The translations under genes were made by a program, and so were the position numbers. The notes beneath the pieces were generated by a model. That model saw only the letters and a program-made list of their open reading frames with translations. It did not search any database and had not been told where the DNA came from. This document shows, one piece after another, positions 50,484-61,165 of a stretch of DNA of 64,000 bases. Every line of letters begins with the position of its first letter. Position 1 is the first letter of the stretch. Origin of the DNA: DATFDN01 sp963830565 (GTDB lineage: Bacteria; Pseudomonadota; Alphaproteobacteria; Acetobacterales; Acetobacteraceae); contig CAWHMO010000010.1 of assembly GCA_963830565.1 (NCBI GenBank), positions 558,001-622,000 of the forward strand. Direction: 5' to 3'.

Positions 50484-53400
50484 ACCCTTCCAGGAGTTCG
50501 CTCGAACCCTTCACTCTCAGACGGAGTCGCGGGCCAGGATCACCGCCGCCTATCGTCGTCCGGAACAGGAGTGCCTTCCCCCGCTCTTGACCGAAGCGGC
50601 CCTGTCCGCACCGGAGGCGGTGGCGGCCCGCCATCTCGCCCGCCGACTCGTGAGCGCCTTGCGCACGAAGGGCCGGCCTCGCGGGGTCGAGGGGCTGCTT
50701 CAGGAGTATGCGTTGTCCAGCCAGGAGGGCGTCGCCCTCATGTGTCTGGCCGAAGCCCTGCTGCGCATCCCCGACCGCGCGACCCGCGATGCGCTGATCC
50801 GTGACAAGATCAGCACGGGCGACTGGCAGGCCCATCTCGGCCATAGCGCGTCTCTCCTCGTCAATGCCGCCACATGGGGGCTTCTCGTCACCGGCAAGCT
50901 CACCGCCACGACCAGCCAATCCGGCCTCGAAGCGGCGCTTACCCGCCTGATCGCGCGCGGCGGCGAGCCGATCATCCGGCGCGGCGTGGATCTCGCGATG
51001 CGGATGATGGGCGAGCAGTTCGTCACCGGGCAGACCATCGCCGAGGCGCTCGCGAACAGCCGCGGAATGGAGGCGCGGGGCTTCCGCTACTCCTACGACA
51101 TGCTCGGCGAGGCGGCGACGACGGCCGAGGATGCGGCGCGGTACTTCCGCGACTACGAGCAGGCGATCCACGCCATCGGAAAAGCCTCCGCTGGTCGCGG
51201 CGTCACGGATGGGCCGGGCATCTCGGTGAAGCTTTCGGCGCTGCATCCCCGCTACTCTCGCCTGCAACAGGAGCGCGTCATGGCTGAGCTGCTGCCGCGC
51301 CTGAAGGCGTTGGCGGCGCTCGCCCGCCAGTACGACATCGGCCTGAATATCGACGCCGAGGAGTCCGAACGGCTGGAGCTTTCACTCGATCTGCTGGAGG
51401 CGCTTTGCTTCGAGCCGGCGCTCTCCGGCTGGAACGGCATCGGCTTCGTCGTCCAGGCGTATCAGAAGCGGGCGCCGTTCGTGCTGGACCACGTCATCGA
51501 CCTCGCCCGCCGAAGCGGGCACCGGCTGATGCTCCGGCTCGTGAAGGGCGCCTATTGGGATAGCGAGATCAAGCGCGCGCAGGTGGATGGGCTGGAGGGA
51601 TTCCCGGTCTTCACGCGCAAGCTGCACACCGACGTCTCCTATCTCGCCTGCGCGCGCAAGCTGCTGGGCGCCCCCGACGCGGTGTTCCCGCAATTCGCTA
51701 CCCACAACGCCTATACACTCGCCGCCATCTACACGATGGCCGGTGCCGAGTTCCACGCCGGCCAGTACCGAGTTCCAATGCCTGCACGGCATGGGCGAGC
51801 CGCTCTACGAGGAGGTGGTGGGCCGGGGCAAGCTCGACCGCCCATGTCGGATCTACGCGCCCGTCGGCACGCACGAGACCTTGCTCGCCTATCTCGTGCG
51901 GCGCCTGCTGGAGAATGGCGCGAACACCTCCTTCGTCAACCGCATATCCGATCCGGCGGTTCCCATCGAGGAGCTGATCGCCGACCCGGTTGAGAAGGTG
52001 CGTTCGGCTCAGCCGGTTGGTGCCCCGCACCCGACGATCGTTCTGCCACGCGACATCTTCGCACCAGAGCGGCCCAACTCCGTAGGCATTGATCTGTCCA
52101 ACGAGCAGCGCCTGTCCTCATTGTCGGCGGCATTGCGGGAAAGCGTCGGCACCGCCTGGCGCGCGGCACCGGATGGCGTGGGCGACGCAGACGCGCGCGC
52201 TGTGTGCAATCCATGCCGACCGCCGCGACATCGTGGGGCAGGTGGTGGAGGCGACGCCGGAGGCGATAGAGGCAGCGTTCGGCCGCGCCGTCGCGGCCGG
52301 TCCGCTCTGGTCCGCAACGCCGCCTGGCGAGCGCGCCTTCTGTCTGCTGCGCGCGGCCGATCTGCTGGAGGCGCGCACGGAATCGCTGCTAGGGCTGATC
52401 GTGCGGGAGGCGGGCAAGTCGCTGCCCGATGCGATCGCCGAAGTGCGGGAGGCGGTGGACTTTCTCCGCTACTACGCAGTGCGGGTGCGCGAAAGTTTCG
52501 ACAACGGCACGCACCGGCCGCTGGGGCCCGTCGTGTGCATCAGCCCCTGGAACTTCCCGCTTTCCATCTTCACCGGGCAAGTCGCGGCGGCGCTGGCGGC
52601 GGGCAATCCGGTGCTCGCGAAGCCGGCCGAGGAGACGCCGCTGATCGCCGCGCAGGCCGCGGCCATCATGCAGGAAGCCGGCGTGCCGGCCGACGTCGTG
52701 CAACTCCTGCCGGGCGCCGGCGAAGTGGGCGCCGCCCTCGTCGCCGACGCGCGTACGCAAGGCGTCGTGTTCACCGGCTCCACCGATGTCGCACGCCTGA
52801 TCCAGCGGCAGCTCGCCGCGCGCCTGGGCCCGACGGGCGAGCCGATCCCCCTGATCGCCGAGACCGGCGGGCAGAACGCCCTGATCGTGGACTCCTCGGC
52901 TCTTGCCGAGCAGGTGATCGCCGACGTGCTGATGTCGGCGTTCGACTCCGCGGGGCAGCGATGCTCGGCGCTGCGCGTGCTGTGCCTGCAAGAGGATGTG
53001 GCCGACCGTATCCTGGGCATGCTGAAGGGTGCGATGGCGGAGCTGTCGGTCGGCAATCCCGATCGCCTATCCACCGACGTCGGGCCTGTGATCACGGAGG
53101 AGGCGCGGCAGGGACTCCTGGCCCACGTCCAGGCGATGCGCGATGCGGGTCGCCCCGTATTCGCGCTGTCCCTCCCGGACTCCTGCCGCCACGGCACCTT
53201 CGTCGCGCCCACCTTGATCGAGCTGTCCAGCTTATCGGAGCTGAAGCGCGAGGTGTTCGGTCCGGTGCTGCACGTCCTGCGCTACCGGCGCGACGGCCTG
53301 GATGCGCTGATCGAGGCGATCAACGCCACGGGTTACGGGCTGACCTTCGGCCTGCATACCCGGATCGACGAGACGATCGCGCATGTAAGCAGTCGGGTGG

Positions 53401-54096
53401 CGGCGGGGAACGTGTACGTCAACCGCAACCTGATCGGCGCCGTGGTCGGCGTGCAGCCATTCGGCGGGCACCGCCTCTCCGGCACCGGACCGAAGGCGGG
53501 CGGCCCGCTCTACCTGCGCCGGCTGCTCGCGCGCTGTCCGGATCAGGCCCCCCTGCCAGCGGGTAAAGCCCCCGGCTGTGGCGAGGGAATGGCGAGACTG
53601 GCTCGTGCAGCTTGGGCACCCTGCCGAAGCGGAGCACTGCACGCGCTGCATGGAACGCACGCCGCTCGGGCTGACGCTGGAGCTGCCCGGCCCGGTCGGC
53701 GAGCGCAACATCTACCTGCTGGAGCCCCGCGGCGCGGTGCTCTGCATCGCGCCGGACGAGGCCCGGATGCGGCGCCAGATCAGTGCCGCTCTCGCGACCG
53801 GCAACAAGGCCCTGGTCGCGGCGCCGATGGTGCTTCCGGGCTTGCCGGAGCCGCTTCGCCGCTGGGTCGCCGCAGTGGCCGATCCCGCCAGCACGCGCTT
53901 CGAAGCGGTGCTGTTCGATGGCGACGACGCCACATTGCGCTCGATTACCGAGGAGATGGGACAGCGCGACGGGGCGATCGTCCCCGTGCATACCGGCCGG
54001 CACGACTATCCTCTGGAGTGGCTGGTGCGAGAACGCTCGATCAGCACCAACACTGCCGCGGCCGGCGGCAACGCGACCCTGATGAGCATAGGGTGA
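50464..54096 (+). CDS. putA: bifunctional proline dehydrogenase/P5C dehydrogenase PutA (three frameshifts as sequenced)
   Basis: Corrected length 1209 aa, typical for PutA without the N-terminal DNA-binding domain (it starts MDSSLPEPFQEFARTL). Proline dehydrogenase half: DGPGISVKLSALHPRYSR, LRLVKGAYWDSEIKRAQ. P5C dehydrogenase half: SPWNFPLSIFTGQVAAALAA, PLIAETGGQNALIVDSS (catalytic Glu) and FDSAGQRCSALRVL (catalytic Cys). C-terminus ERSISTNTAAAGGNATLMSI. Frame breaks, each one extra base: 51768-51769 (CAGTACCGAG), 52211-52213 (AATCCATGCC) and 53565-53567 (GGTAAAGCC). The enzyme oxidises L-proline to glutamate, at the membrane and in the cytoplasm. Confidence 0.92.
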
Positions 54097-54113
54097 TCTC
54101 GCTCCAGTAGCGG

Positions 54114-55338
54114 TCAGCCAAACCGTCCGATCGAGAACGGCGTCAGATCAATCCCGCTATCGCGCCGTCCGATGATGTCGGCGACGAGGCGTCCCGTCGT
54201 CGCGGCCTGGGTCAGACCGAGGTGGCCGTGGCCGAACGCGTAGATCACGTCGGCGCGGCGCGGCGACCGACCGATCACCGGCAGGCTGTCGGGTGTGGTC
54301 GGGCGGTTTCCCATCCAGACCATGCCGCCTTCGGCTGACAGGCCCGGGAGGAACCGACGCGCCAGCGTCACCAGCGCGCGCGACCGCGCGTAGTTGGGCG
54401 CGGCATCCAGACCGCGCGAACTCCGCCGCGCCACCGATCCGCAGGCCGCACGCGAGCGGAGAGGCGACGAATTTATGCTCGCCGAACGTCACCTGTCGCG
54501 ACAGCGCAAGGCCGGGCGCCGGGAGCGTGGTGTTGTAGCCGCGCTCGCTCTCCAGCGACGCGCGATCGCCGATCCGCGCCGCGAGCCGCGCCGACCAGGC
54601 GCCCGCGGCAATGACAACCATATCGAACGCAACCTCCTCGCCGGCCGCGAACCTTACCGCGCCAGGCGCGAAACCGACCACCTCGTGCTTTGCGAAGGCC
54701 ACCCCGCGCGCGAGCAGCGAGTCGCGCACGCCCGCCCAGATCACCTTCGGATCGGAGACCTGCGACCAGGCGGGCGTGAACACGCCATGTCGGACGTTGC
54801 CGCCGAGCGCCGGCTCGAGATCGCGCACCGCATCGCCCGTCAGCTCCTCGCAGGCGATTCCGTGCCGGCGTCGGAGATCCCACTCGACCCGATCGCGCTC
54901 GAACCCGGCGCTCGTCTCGTACACCGTCAGCGCACCGATCCGGCGCAGCGCGAGGGTCAATCCGATGGCGGCGAGCATCGGCACCAGGTCATCATGGACC
55001 CGCATGTTCAGCGCCGCGAGGGATGCCGCGATGGCGGCGACGCGGCCCGCGCGTCCGGCGGCTAGGAAGCGGCGCAGCCACGGCAGCATCGCCGGCAGAT
55101 GCGCCGGCCGCACCGAAAGCGGCCCAAGCGGATCGGCGAGCCAGCCCGGAACGCGCCAGATCAGGCCCGGCATCGAGGCGGGCACCACTTCCGTGACCGC
55201 GATCCCGCCGGCATTGCCCCAGGAGCACTTGTCGCCGTGCGGATCGCGGTCGATGACCGTGACCTGATGCCCGTCCTCGGTCAGCCAGTGCGCGCAGGCA
55301 AGCCCGACGATGCCCGCGCCGATGACGCCGACCTGCAT
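54114..55338 (-). CDS. FAD-dependent D-amino-acid dehydrogenase (DadA/HypO-like; one frameshift as sequenced)
   Basis: Corrected length 407 aa. FAD-binding VGVIGAGIVGLACAHWL at the start; WGNAGGIAVTEVVP; SLESERGYNTTLP; C-terminal NRPTTPDSLPVIGRSP and FGHGHLGLTQAATTGRLVAD. The break is at 54412-54415 (coding strand TTCGCGCGGTCTGG), one base too many between GGAAEFA and GLDAAPNYARS. Context (hydroxyproline epimerase, importer) suggests cis-4-hydroxy-D-proline oxidation (HypO role) rather than D-alanine. It is the last gene of the Liv operon, 13 bases after livF. Confidence 0.88.
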
Positions 55339-55351
55339 TGCGCCCCCGCCT

Positions 55352-56071
<720 letters not shown>

Positions 56072-56077
56072 CGGCCG

Positions 56078-56854
56078 CTACTCCTCTTCGCGCCCGAGAT
56101 AGGCTTCGATCACGCGCGGATCGTTCTGCACCGTCTCGGCGTCGCCCTCGGCGATCTTCTGGCCGTGGTCGAGCACGGTGATCGCTTCGGACACCCGCAT
56201 GACCAGGCCCATGTCGTGTTCGATCAGCAGCACCGTCACTGCCAGTTCCTCGCGCACCCGGCGTATCAGGGCGATCAGCTGCTCCTTCTCGTCGTGATTG
56301 AGGCCGGCGGCGGGCTCGTCGAGCAGCAGCAGCTTGGGCGACGTCGCCAGCGCCCGCGCCCATTCCACCCGGCGCTGATCGCCGTAGGAGAGATTGCCGG
56401 CGGCGCGGTCGCGATGCTGCGCGATCCCCACGAACGCCAGCCAGCGCTCCGCCGCCGCGAGGGTCGCGGCCTCCTCCCGCCGTTGCGCGGGCACGCGCAG
56501 CATCGCGGCGACAAGGCCGGAGCGCGTGCGGCAATGCAGCCCGGACATGACGTTCTCCAGCGCCGTCATTTCCTTGAACAACCGAAGGTTCTGAAAGGTC
56601 CGCGCGAGACCCAGTTGGGTGACGCGGTGCGGCCGCGCACCGGAAATGGCGTGGCCCGAAAAGCGGATCCTGCCCGATGTCGGTCGATAGAACCCAGTCA
56701 GGCAGTTGAACACGGATGTCTTGCCCGCGCCGTTCGGGCCGATCAGGCTCGTGATGGACCCCTGCCGCACGTCGAAGCTGAGGCCGCGCAACACCTGAAG
56801 CCCGCCAAAGCGGAGCGTGATGTTGTCCACTGCCAGAAGCGCGGCCTGCGTCAC
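56078..56854 (-). CDS. livG: branched-chain-type amino acid ABC transporter ATPase LivG
   Basis: 258 aa from GTG 56854, GTGA overlap with livM. Walker A GPNGAGKTSVFNCLTGFY, signature LSYGDQRRVEWARAL, Walker B LLLLDEPAAGLNHDEKE, and the LivG-type insertion ENVMSGLHCRTRSGLVAAML. Second ATPase of the importer. Confidence 0.94.
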   Translation of the reverse strand: MTQAALLAVDNITLRFGGLQVLRGLSFDVRQGSITSLIGPNGAGKTSVFNCLTGFYRPTSGRIRFSGHAISGARPHRVTQLGLARTFQNLRLFKEMTALENVMSGLHCRTRSGLVAAMLRVPAQRREEAATLAAAERWLAFVGIAQHRDRAAGNLSYGDQRRVEWARALATSPKLLLLDEPAAGLNHDEKEQLIALIRRVREELAVTVLLIEHDMGLVMRVSEAITVLDHGQKIAEGDAETVQNDPRVIEAYLGREEE

Positions 56855-57792
56855 GCCCGACGGTCCGGCCAGATGCCGTGCGGGCGGAACAGCATGATGA
56901 GCAGCAGCAGGACGGCGAACACCAGCAGACGCAGCGAGCCGATACCGCGGAACACCTCGGGAAATATCGTCAGCACCATCGCGCCGGCCACCACGCCCGG
57001 AATCTTGCCCATGCCGCCGAGCACGACGCCGAGCAGGATCAGCACCGATTGCTGAAAGCTGAAGGTCTCCGGCGAGATCGCGGTCATCTTCGCGGCGTAG
57101 AAGCAGCCGGCGACGGAGGCGAACACGGCGCCCAGCATGTACGCATAGAGCTTCACGGCGACCCGATTGATCCCCATCGCCTCGGCCGCGTCCTCGTCGT
57201 AACGCACATATCGCCAGGCCCGTCCGATCCTGGAGTCCTGGACGCGGAGGCTGAGTACGCAGGCCAGAACCGCGAGGATCAGGAACACGTAGTAGAACTG
57301 GTTGATCTGTTCGAGCCTCCATCCGAACAGCGACGGCCGGTTGATCCCCACAAGGCCGCTGGCGCCTCCGGTGATCGAGAGATTGCGCGCGGTAATGCGC
57401 ACGATCTCGCCGAAGCCGAGCGTGACGATCGCGAGATAGTCGCTGCGCAGCCGCAACGTGGGCCCGCCGACGATCACGCCCGCGAACAGGGCGCACACCG
57501 CCGCCGCCGGGATGGTGAGCCAGAAATCGAGCCCGAGGCGCGCGGTGAGGATGCCGGTGGTATAGGCGCCGACCGCGAAGAACGCCGCGTAGCCTAGGTC
57601 GAGCAGGCCCGCGTAGCCGACCACGATGTTGAGGCCGAGGCACAGTACCACGTAAAGCCATGCGTTGGTCAGCACCTCCAGCACGTAGTTGTCGGCGAAC
57701 GCTGGTATCAGCACGGCGAAGACGAGCAGCAGGGCGATCGATGCCGGGCGAACCCCCGGCGCTTCCAGCTGGGCGGCAATCGGGCGCGCCAT
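56851..57792 (-). CDS. livM: branched-chain-type amino acid ABC transporter permease LivM
   Basis: 313 aa from ATG 57792. Membrane protein with GLNIVVGYAGLLDLGYAAFF, LRLRSDYLAIVTLGFGEIVR, GINRVAVKLYAYMLGAVFAS and GGMGKIPGVVAGAM, as in LivM. Five bases after livH. The N-terminus is a soluble stub before the first helix (IALLLVFAVLIPAF). Confidence 0.94.
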   Translation of the reverse strand: MARPIAAQLEAPGVRPASIALLLVFAVLIPAFADNYVLEVLTNAWLYVVLCLGLNIVVGYAGLLDLGYAAFFAVGAYTTGILTARLGLDFWLTIPAAAVCALFAGVIVGGPTLRLRSDYLAIVTLGFGEIVRITARNLSITGGASGLVGINRPSLFGWRLEQINQFYYVFLILAVLACVLSLRVQDSRIGRAWRYVRYDEDAAEAMGINRVAVKLYAYMLGAVFASVAGCFYAAKMTAISPETFSFQQSVLILLGVVLGGMGKIPGVVAGAMVLTIFPEVFRGIGSLRLLVFAVLLLLIMLFRPHGIWPDRRA

Positions 57793-57797
57793 CCGGG

Positions 57798-58712
57798 CTA
57801 CATCCGCTCCACCTCTGGCCGGCCGAGCAGGCCGGTGGGCTTGAACACCAGCAGCAGGATAAGAATGACGAAGACGAAGACGTCCTTCCATTCCGTCCCG
57901 ATCGCCTGGACTTGGGTGCCGAACGCCTCCAGCAATCCCAGCAGCAATCCGCCCAGCATCGCGCCTGGGATGCTGCCGATGCCGCCGATGACCGCGGCGG
58001 TGAACGCCTTCAACCCAATTATGAATCCCATGAAGTAGAAGATGCTGCCGTAGTAGACGCCCGCCATGACGCCCGCCGCCGCGGCCAGGGCGGAGCCGAT
58101 GAAGAAGGTCAGCGCGATCACCCAGTTCACGTCGATGCCCATCAGCCGGCAGGCGTCCTGGTCGATGGCGATGGCGCGCATCGCCTTGCCGTACATCGTC
58201 CGCGAGATGAACACCTGCATCACGGCCATGAGCACCAGCGAGGCGCCCACGAGAATGATCTGCGTGTAGGTGATATGCACCTCGGCGATGTCGATGCCGT
58301 CGTAGCCAAGACCGGTGTTGAAGGCGGTATACTGCCCGCCGGTGACCGACAGCGCGCCGTTCTCCAGCACCATGGAGACGGCCAGGGCGGTGATCAGGAT
58401 CGACAGCCGCGGCGCGTGCAGCAGCGGGCGGTAGGCCACGCGCTCGATCACCATGCCCAGGATGCCGGCCGCGATCATGCTGAGGATCATGGACGGCAGA
58501 ATGCCGAGCCAGCCATCGCCAAGCGGCCCCGACATCAGGGAGAGCGCCGCGAAGCCTGTGAACGCGCCGACCATGTAGATGTCGCCGTGCGCGAAGTTCA
58601 GCAGCTTGATGATCCCGTAGACCATCGTGTAGCCGAGCGCGACAAGTGCGTAGAACGCGCCGAGAATCAGCCCGTTTGCAAGCTGCTGGAGCAGGATGTC
58701 GGACAGCCGCAT
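57798..58712 (-). CDS. livH: branched-chain-type amino acid ABC transporter permease LivH
   Basis: 304 aa. LLQQLANGLILGAFYALVAL, GYTMVYGIIKLLNFAHGDIY, RAIAIDQDACRLMGIDVNWV, KAFTAAVIGGIGSIPGAMLG, all LivH family positions. Forms the channel with LivM. Forty bases after livK. Confidence 0.95.
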   Translation of the reverse strand: MRLSDILLQQLANGLILGAFYALVALGYTMVYGIIKLLNFAHGDIYMVGAFTGFAALSLMSGPLGDGWLGILPSMILSMIAAGILGMVIERVAYRPLLHAPRLSILITALAVSMVLENGALSVTGGQYTAFNTGLGYDGIDIAEVHITYTQIILVGASLVLMAVMQVFISRTMYGKAMRAIAIDQDACRLMGIDVNWVIALTFFIGSALAAAAGVMAGVYYGSIFYFMGFIIGLKAFTAAVIGGIGSIPGAMLGGLLLGLLEAFGTQVQAIGTEWKDVFVFVILILLLVFKPTGLLGRPEVERM

Positions 58713-58752
58713 CAGCCGAACCCCGCCCTATCCGGCCGATGCGCGCGGTTGA

Positions 58753-59877
58753 TCAGGACGCCGCCTTGTAGAGCGCCCACTGCCTGCCCTTGCCAACCAG
58801 GATCACGAAGTTGCTGCGCGCGAGCGTGTCCTGCGGCGTGAAGGAGATCGGACCGGCAATTCCCTGGAAATCCTTGGTCGCCTTCAGTGCCGCGATGATC
58901 TTGGGCTTGTCGGCCGATCCGGCCCGCTTGATCGCGTCGGCGAGCAGGTTCATCCCATCATAGGACAGGGCCGAATAGGGGCCGGGCGCCTGGTTGAACT
59001 GCTTCTTGTAGGCCTCCGCGAAGGCGCGCGCGGTCGGCAGATACTCGACCGACGGGTTGGAGAAGCAATAGACGCCGTCCGCCGCCGCGCCGGCGATCTC
59101 GAACAGCTTCGGGGAGTTGTTGCCGTCGCCGAGCGCGATCATCCCTCTGTAGCCGCCTTGGCGGAGCTGCTTGATGAGAAGTGCGCCATCGGCGTAGTAC
59201 GCCGTCCAGAACACCGCGTCCGGCCGCTGCTCCTTCAGCCGTGTCACCAGCGAGGAGTAGTCCTGCTCGCCCTTGTTGAGGACCTCGTACGCGACCACCT
59301 CGCCGCCATCCTTCTTCCATTGATCGCGAGTCAGGTTGGCGAGGTCGGCCGAGTAGGCATCGCCCTCGTTGACGATGGCCAGCCGCTTGATGTTCTTAGC
59401 CTTGAAGAAGGCGACGGCGGTTGCGACCTGATCGGCGCCCGTGCTGTTGATCATGAACACGTTGCCCGAGCCTGCGCCGATCAGCTTCGTCGAATTGGCT
59501 GCCGGGATCACGATCGGAACGCCGGCGTCGCCGTAGATCTTCAGGGTCGGCAGCGTGGCGCCCGAGCAATACCCGCCGACCACGCCCGTCACCCCCTGGG
59601 AGACGAGCTTGCTCGCCGCGTTCACCGCCTGCTGCGGGTCGCACGCGGAATCCTGCGTGGTGGTCGCGACCTTCATGCCGAGCACGCCGCCCTTGGCGTT
59701 GATCTGCTCAGCCGCGAGTTTGATCGCGTTCTCCATGTCCTTGCCGTACGTCGCTTCCGACCCGGTGGTCGGCACCATGATGCCGACGCTGAGATCGGCG
59801 GCGTGCGCGACGGTGGCGGGGGCTGCGAGTCCCGCCATGACGGCAAATGCAACCCAGAATGGGGCGCGGTTGGACAT
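58753..59877 (-). CDS. livK: ABC transporter substrate-binding protein (LivK type)
   Basis: 374 aa with a 26-residue signal peptide (APFWVAFAVMAGLAAPATVA, then HA). Mature sequence starts ADLSVGIMVPTTGSEATYG. Type I periplasmic binding fold, with GVTGVVGGYCSGATLP and PNSVEYLP-like NPSVEYLPTARAFAEAYKK. It captures an amino acid in the periplasm. Hydroxyproline or proline is the likely ligand, since all neighbours belong to that pathway; the sequence does not prove it. First gene of the importer operon, divergent from the dehydratase gene. Confidence 0.9.
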   Translation of the reverse strand: MSNRAPFWVAFAVMAGLAAPATVAHAADLSVGIMVPTTGSEATYGKDMENAIKLAAEQINAKGGVLGMKVATTTQDSACDPQQAVNAASKLVSQGVTGVVGGYCSGATLPTLKIYGDAGVPIVIPAANSTKLIGAGSGNVFMINSTGADQVATAVAFFKAKNIKRLAIVNEGDAYSADLANLTRDQWKKDGGEVVAYEVLNKGEQDYSSLVTRLKEQRPDAVFWTAYYADGALLIKQLRQGGYRGMIALGDGNNSPKLFEIAGAAADGVYCFSNPSVEYLPTARAFAEAYKKQFNQAPGPYSALSYDGMNLLADAIKRAGSADKPKIIAALKATKDFQGIAGPISFTPQDTLARSNFVILVGKGRQWALYKAAS

Positions 59878-59951
59878 TTTCTTCCCTCTTTTTGATCCGC
59901 CGGAGCGTAGGAACTATCGTGAAACGCGTCAAACGGCGGCAACGAGGATAC
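59878..59951. promoter_or_regulatory. divergent promoter region between livK and the hydroxyproline dehydratase
   Basis: 74 bases must contain both promoters. AAGAGGGAAGAAA (minus strand) is the livK ribosome binding site. GTGAAACGCGTCAAACG is a short repeat of GAAACG/CAAACG that could be an operator. Coordinated control of importer and enzyme is likely. Confidence 0.4.
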
Positions 59952-61055
59952 ATGAGGATCACAAGGCTGCTCGCCTACCAGGTCGATCTTCCGCTGCGTG
60001 AGGGCAGTTACAACTGGTCCGGCGGCAAATCGGTCGCCGTGTTCGACAGCACCGTGGTGCGGGTCGAGACGGATGGGGGATTGGCGGGGCATGGCGAGGT
60101 CTGCCCGCTCGGTCCCGCCTATCTTCCGTCCTATGCCGGGGGCGTCCGCGCGGGACTGGCGGAACTCGGCCCGCATCTGCTGGGAGCGGACCCGCTGAGG
60201 ATCGGACCGCTCAGCCGGCTTATGGAGACGCATCTCAAGGGCCATCCCTACGTGAAGTCGGCGATCGACATCGCGTGCTGGGACCTGCTGGGGCAGGCTT
60301 CCGGCCTTCCGGTCGCCACTCTCCTCGGCGGGTGTTGCGGGGAACACGTCGATCTCTATCGCGCCATCTCGCAGGACACGCCGGAGCGTATGGCGGAGAG
60401 GGTCGCCCTCTACCGGGCGGAGGGATATCACAAGTTTCAGCTCAAGGTTGGGGGCGCGCCGGACGCCGATATCGCGCGCATCAAGGCCGCCGCCGCGCAA
60501 CTCAAGCCGGGCGACGTGCTGGTTGCCGATGCCAACACCGGATGGCTGCCGCACCAGGCGGCCCGCGTCGTCCGGGCGGTGGAGGGGCTCGATGTCTATA
60601 TCGAGCAGCCCTGCCTGAGCTACGAGGAGTGCCTGTCGATCCGGCGCCGCACCAGCCTTCCTTTCGTGCTCGACGAATCGGTCGACAGCGTCCGAATGCT
60701 GCTGCGTGCCCACGCCGATCAGGGGATGGACGTGGTGAACATCAAGATCAGCAAGCTCGGCGGATTGACGCCGGCGCGTCAGGTCCGCGATATCTGCATC
60801 GAGATGGGGATCGCGATGACGATCGAGGATTCCTGGGGCGGCGACATTGTCACCGCCGCGATCGCGCATCTCGCCCACAGCACGCCGGAACGGTTCCGCT
60901 TCTCGGCCACCGACTTCAACAGCTACGTGACGATCCCGATCGCGGAGGGCGCCCCGAGGCGCGAGCAAGGGCGCCTCGCGGTCTCCGATCGGCCCGGACT
61001 GGGCGTGACGCCCATCATGGGCGCTCTGGGCGCTCCGGTGCTGACGATTGTCTGA
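59952..61055 (+). CDS. cis-3-hydroxy-L-proline dehydratase-like enolase-superfamily enzyme
   Basis: 367 aa from ATG 59952, with GAGGATAC upstream. VDLPLREGSYNWSGG, ETDGGLAGHGEVCPLGPAYL, SAIDIACWDLLG, catalytic KFQLKVGG (Lys161/Lys165), ligands LVADANTGW, VYIEQPCLSYEECLSIRRR and VLDESVDS, second lysine in NIKISKLGGL. It matches the C3LHypD group, which dehydrates cis-3-hydroxy-L-proline to pyrroline-2-carboxylate. A betaine-epimerase role (HpbD) is the main alternative; the CPLGPAYLPSYA stretch favours the dehydratase. Divergent from the importer operon. Confidence 0.85.
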   Translation: MRITRLLAYQVDLPLREGSYNWSGGKSVAVFDSTVVRVETDGGLAGHGEVCPLGPAYLPSYAGGVRAGLAELGPHLLGADPLRIGPLSRLMETHLKGHPYVKSAIDIACWDLLGQASGLPVATLLGGCCGEHVDLYRAISQDTPERMAERVALYRAEGYHKFQLKVGGAPDADIARIKAAAAQLKPGDVLVADANTGWLPHQAARVVRAVEGLDVYIEQPCLSYEECLSIRRRTSLPFVLDESVDSVRMLLRAHADQGMDVVNIKISKLGGLTPARQVRDICIEMGIAMTIEDSWGGDIVTAAIAHLAHSTPERFRFSATDFNSYVTIPIAEGAPRREQGRLAVSDRPGLGVTPIMGALGAPVLTIV

Positions 61056-61159
61056 GCGTTGGAATGCTGGACCCAGGTCAGGTCGAGCGGCAGACTCACA
61101 TGACTATGTCCGCCGCCAAGCGTCCCGAGCTTTTCGCCAGGGAACTGCTAACTCCGGCC

Positions 61160-61165
61160 GCTAAG
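61160..61165. repeat. target site duplication of the IS, left copy (GCTAAG)
   Basis: GCTAAG directly precedes the left end (TGTC) of the element; the same six bases follow its right end at 62194-62199. IS481 elements favour NCTAGN targets with 6-bp duplications, and GCTAAG differs by one base from that pattern. Confidence 0.9.

Noticed and set aside
5833..54415. Programmed ribosomal frameshifting as explanation of the broken genes
   Set aside because: No slippery heptamers or following structures are shared by the nine sites, and none of the families is known to use it.
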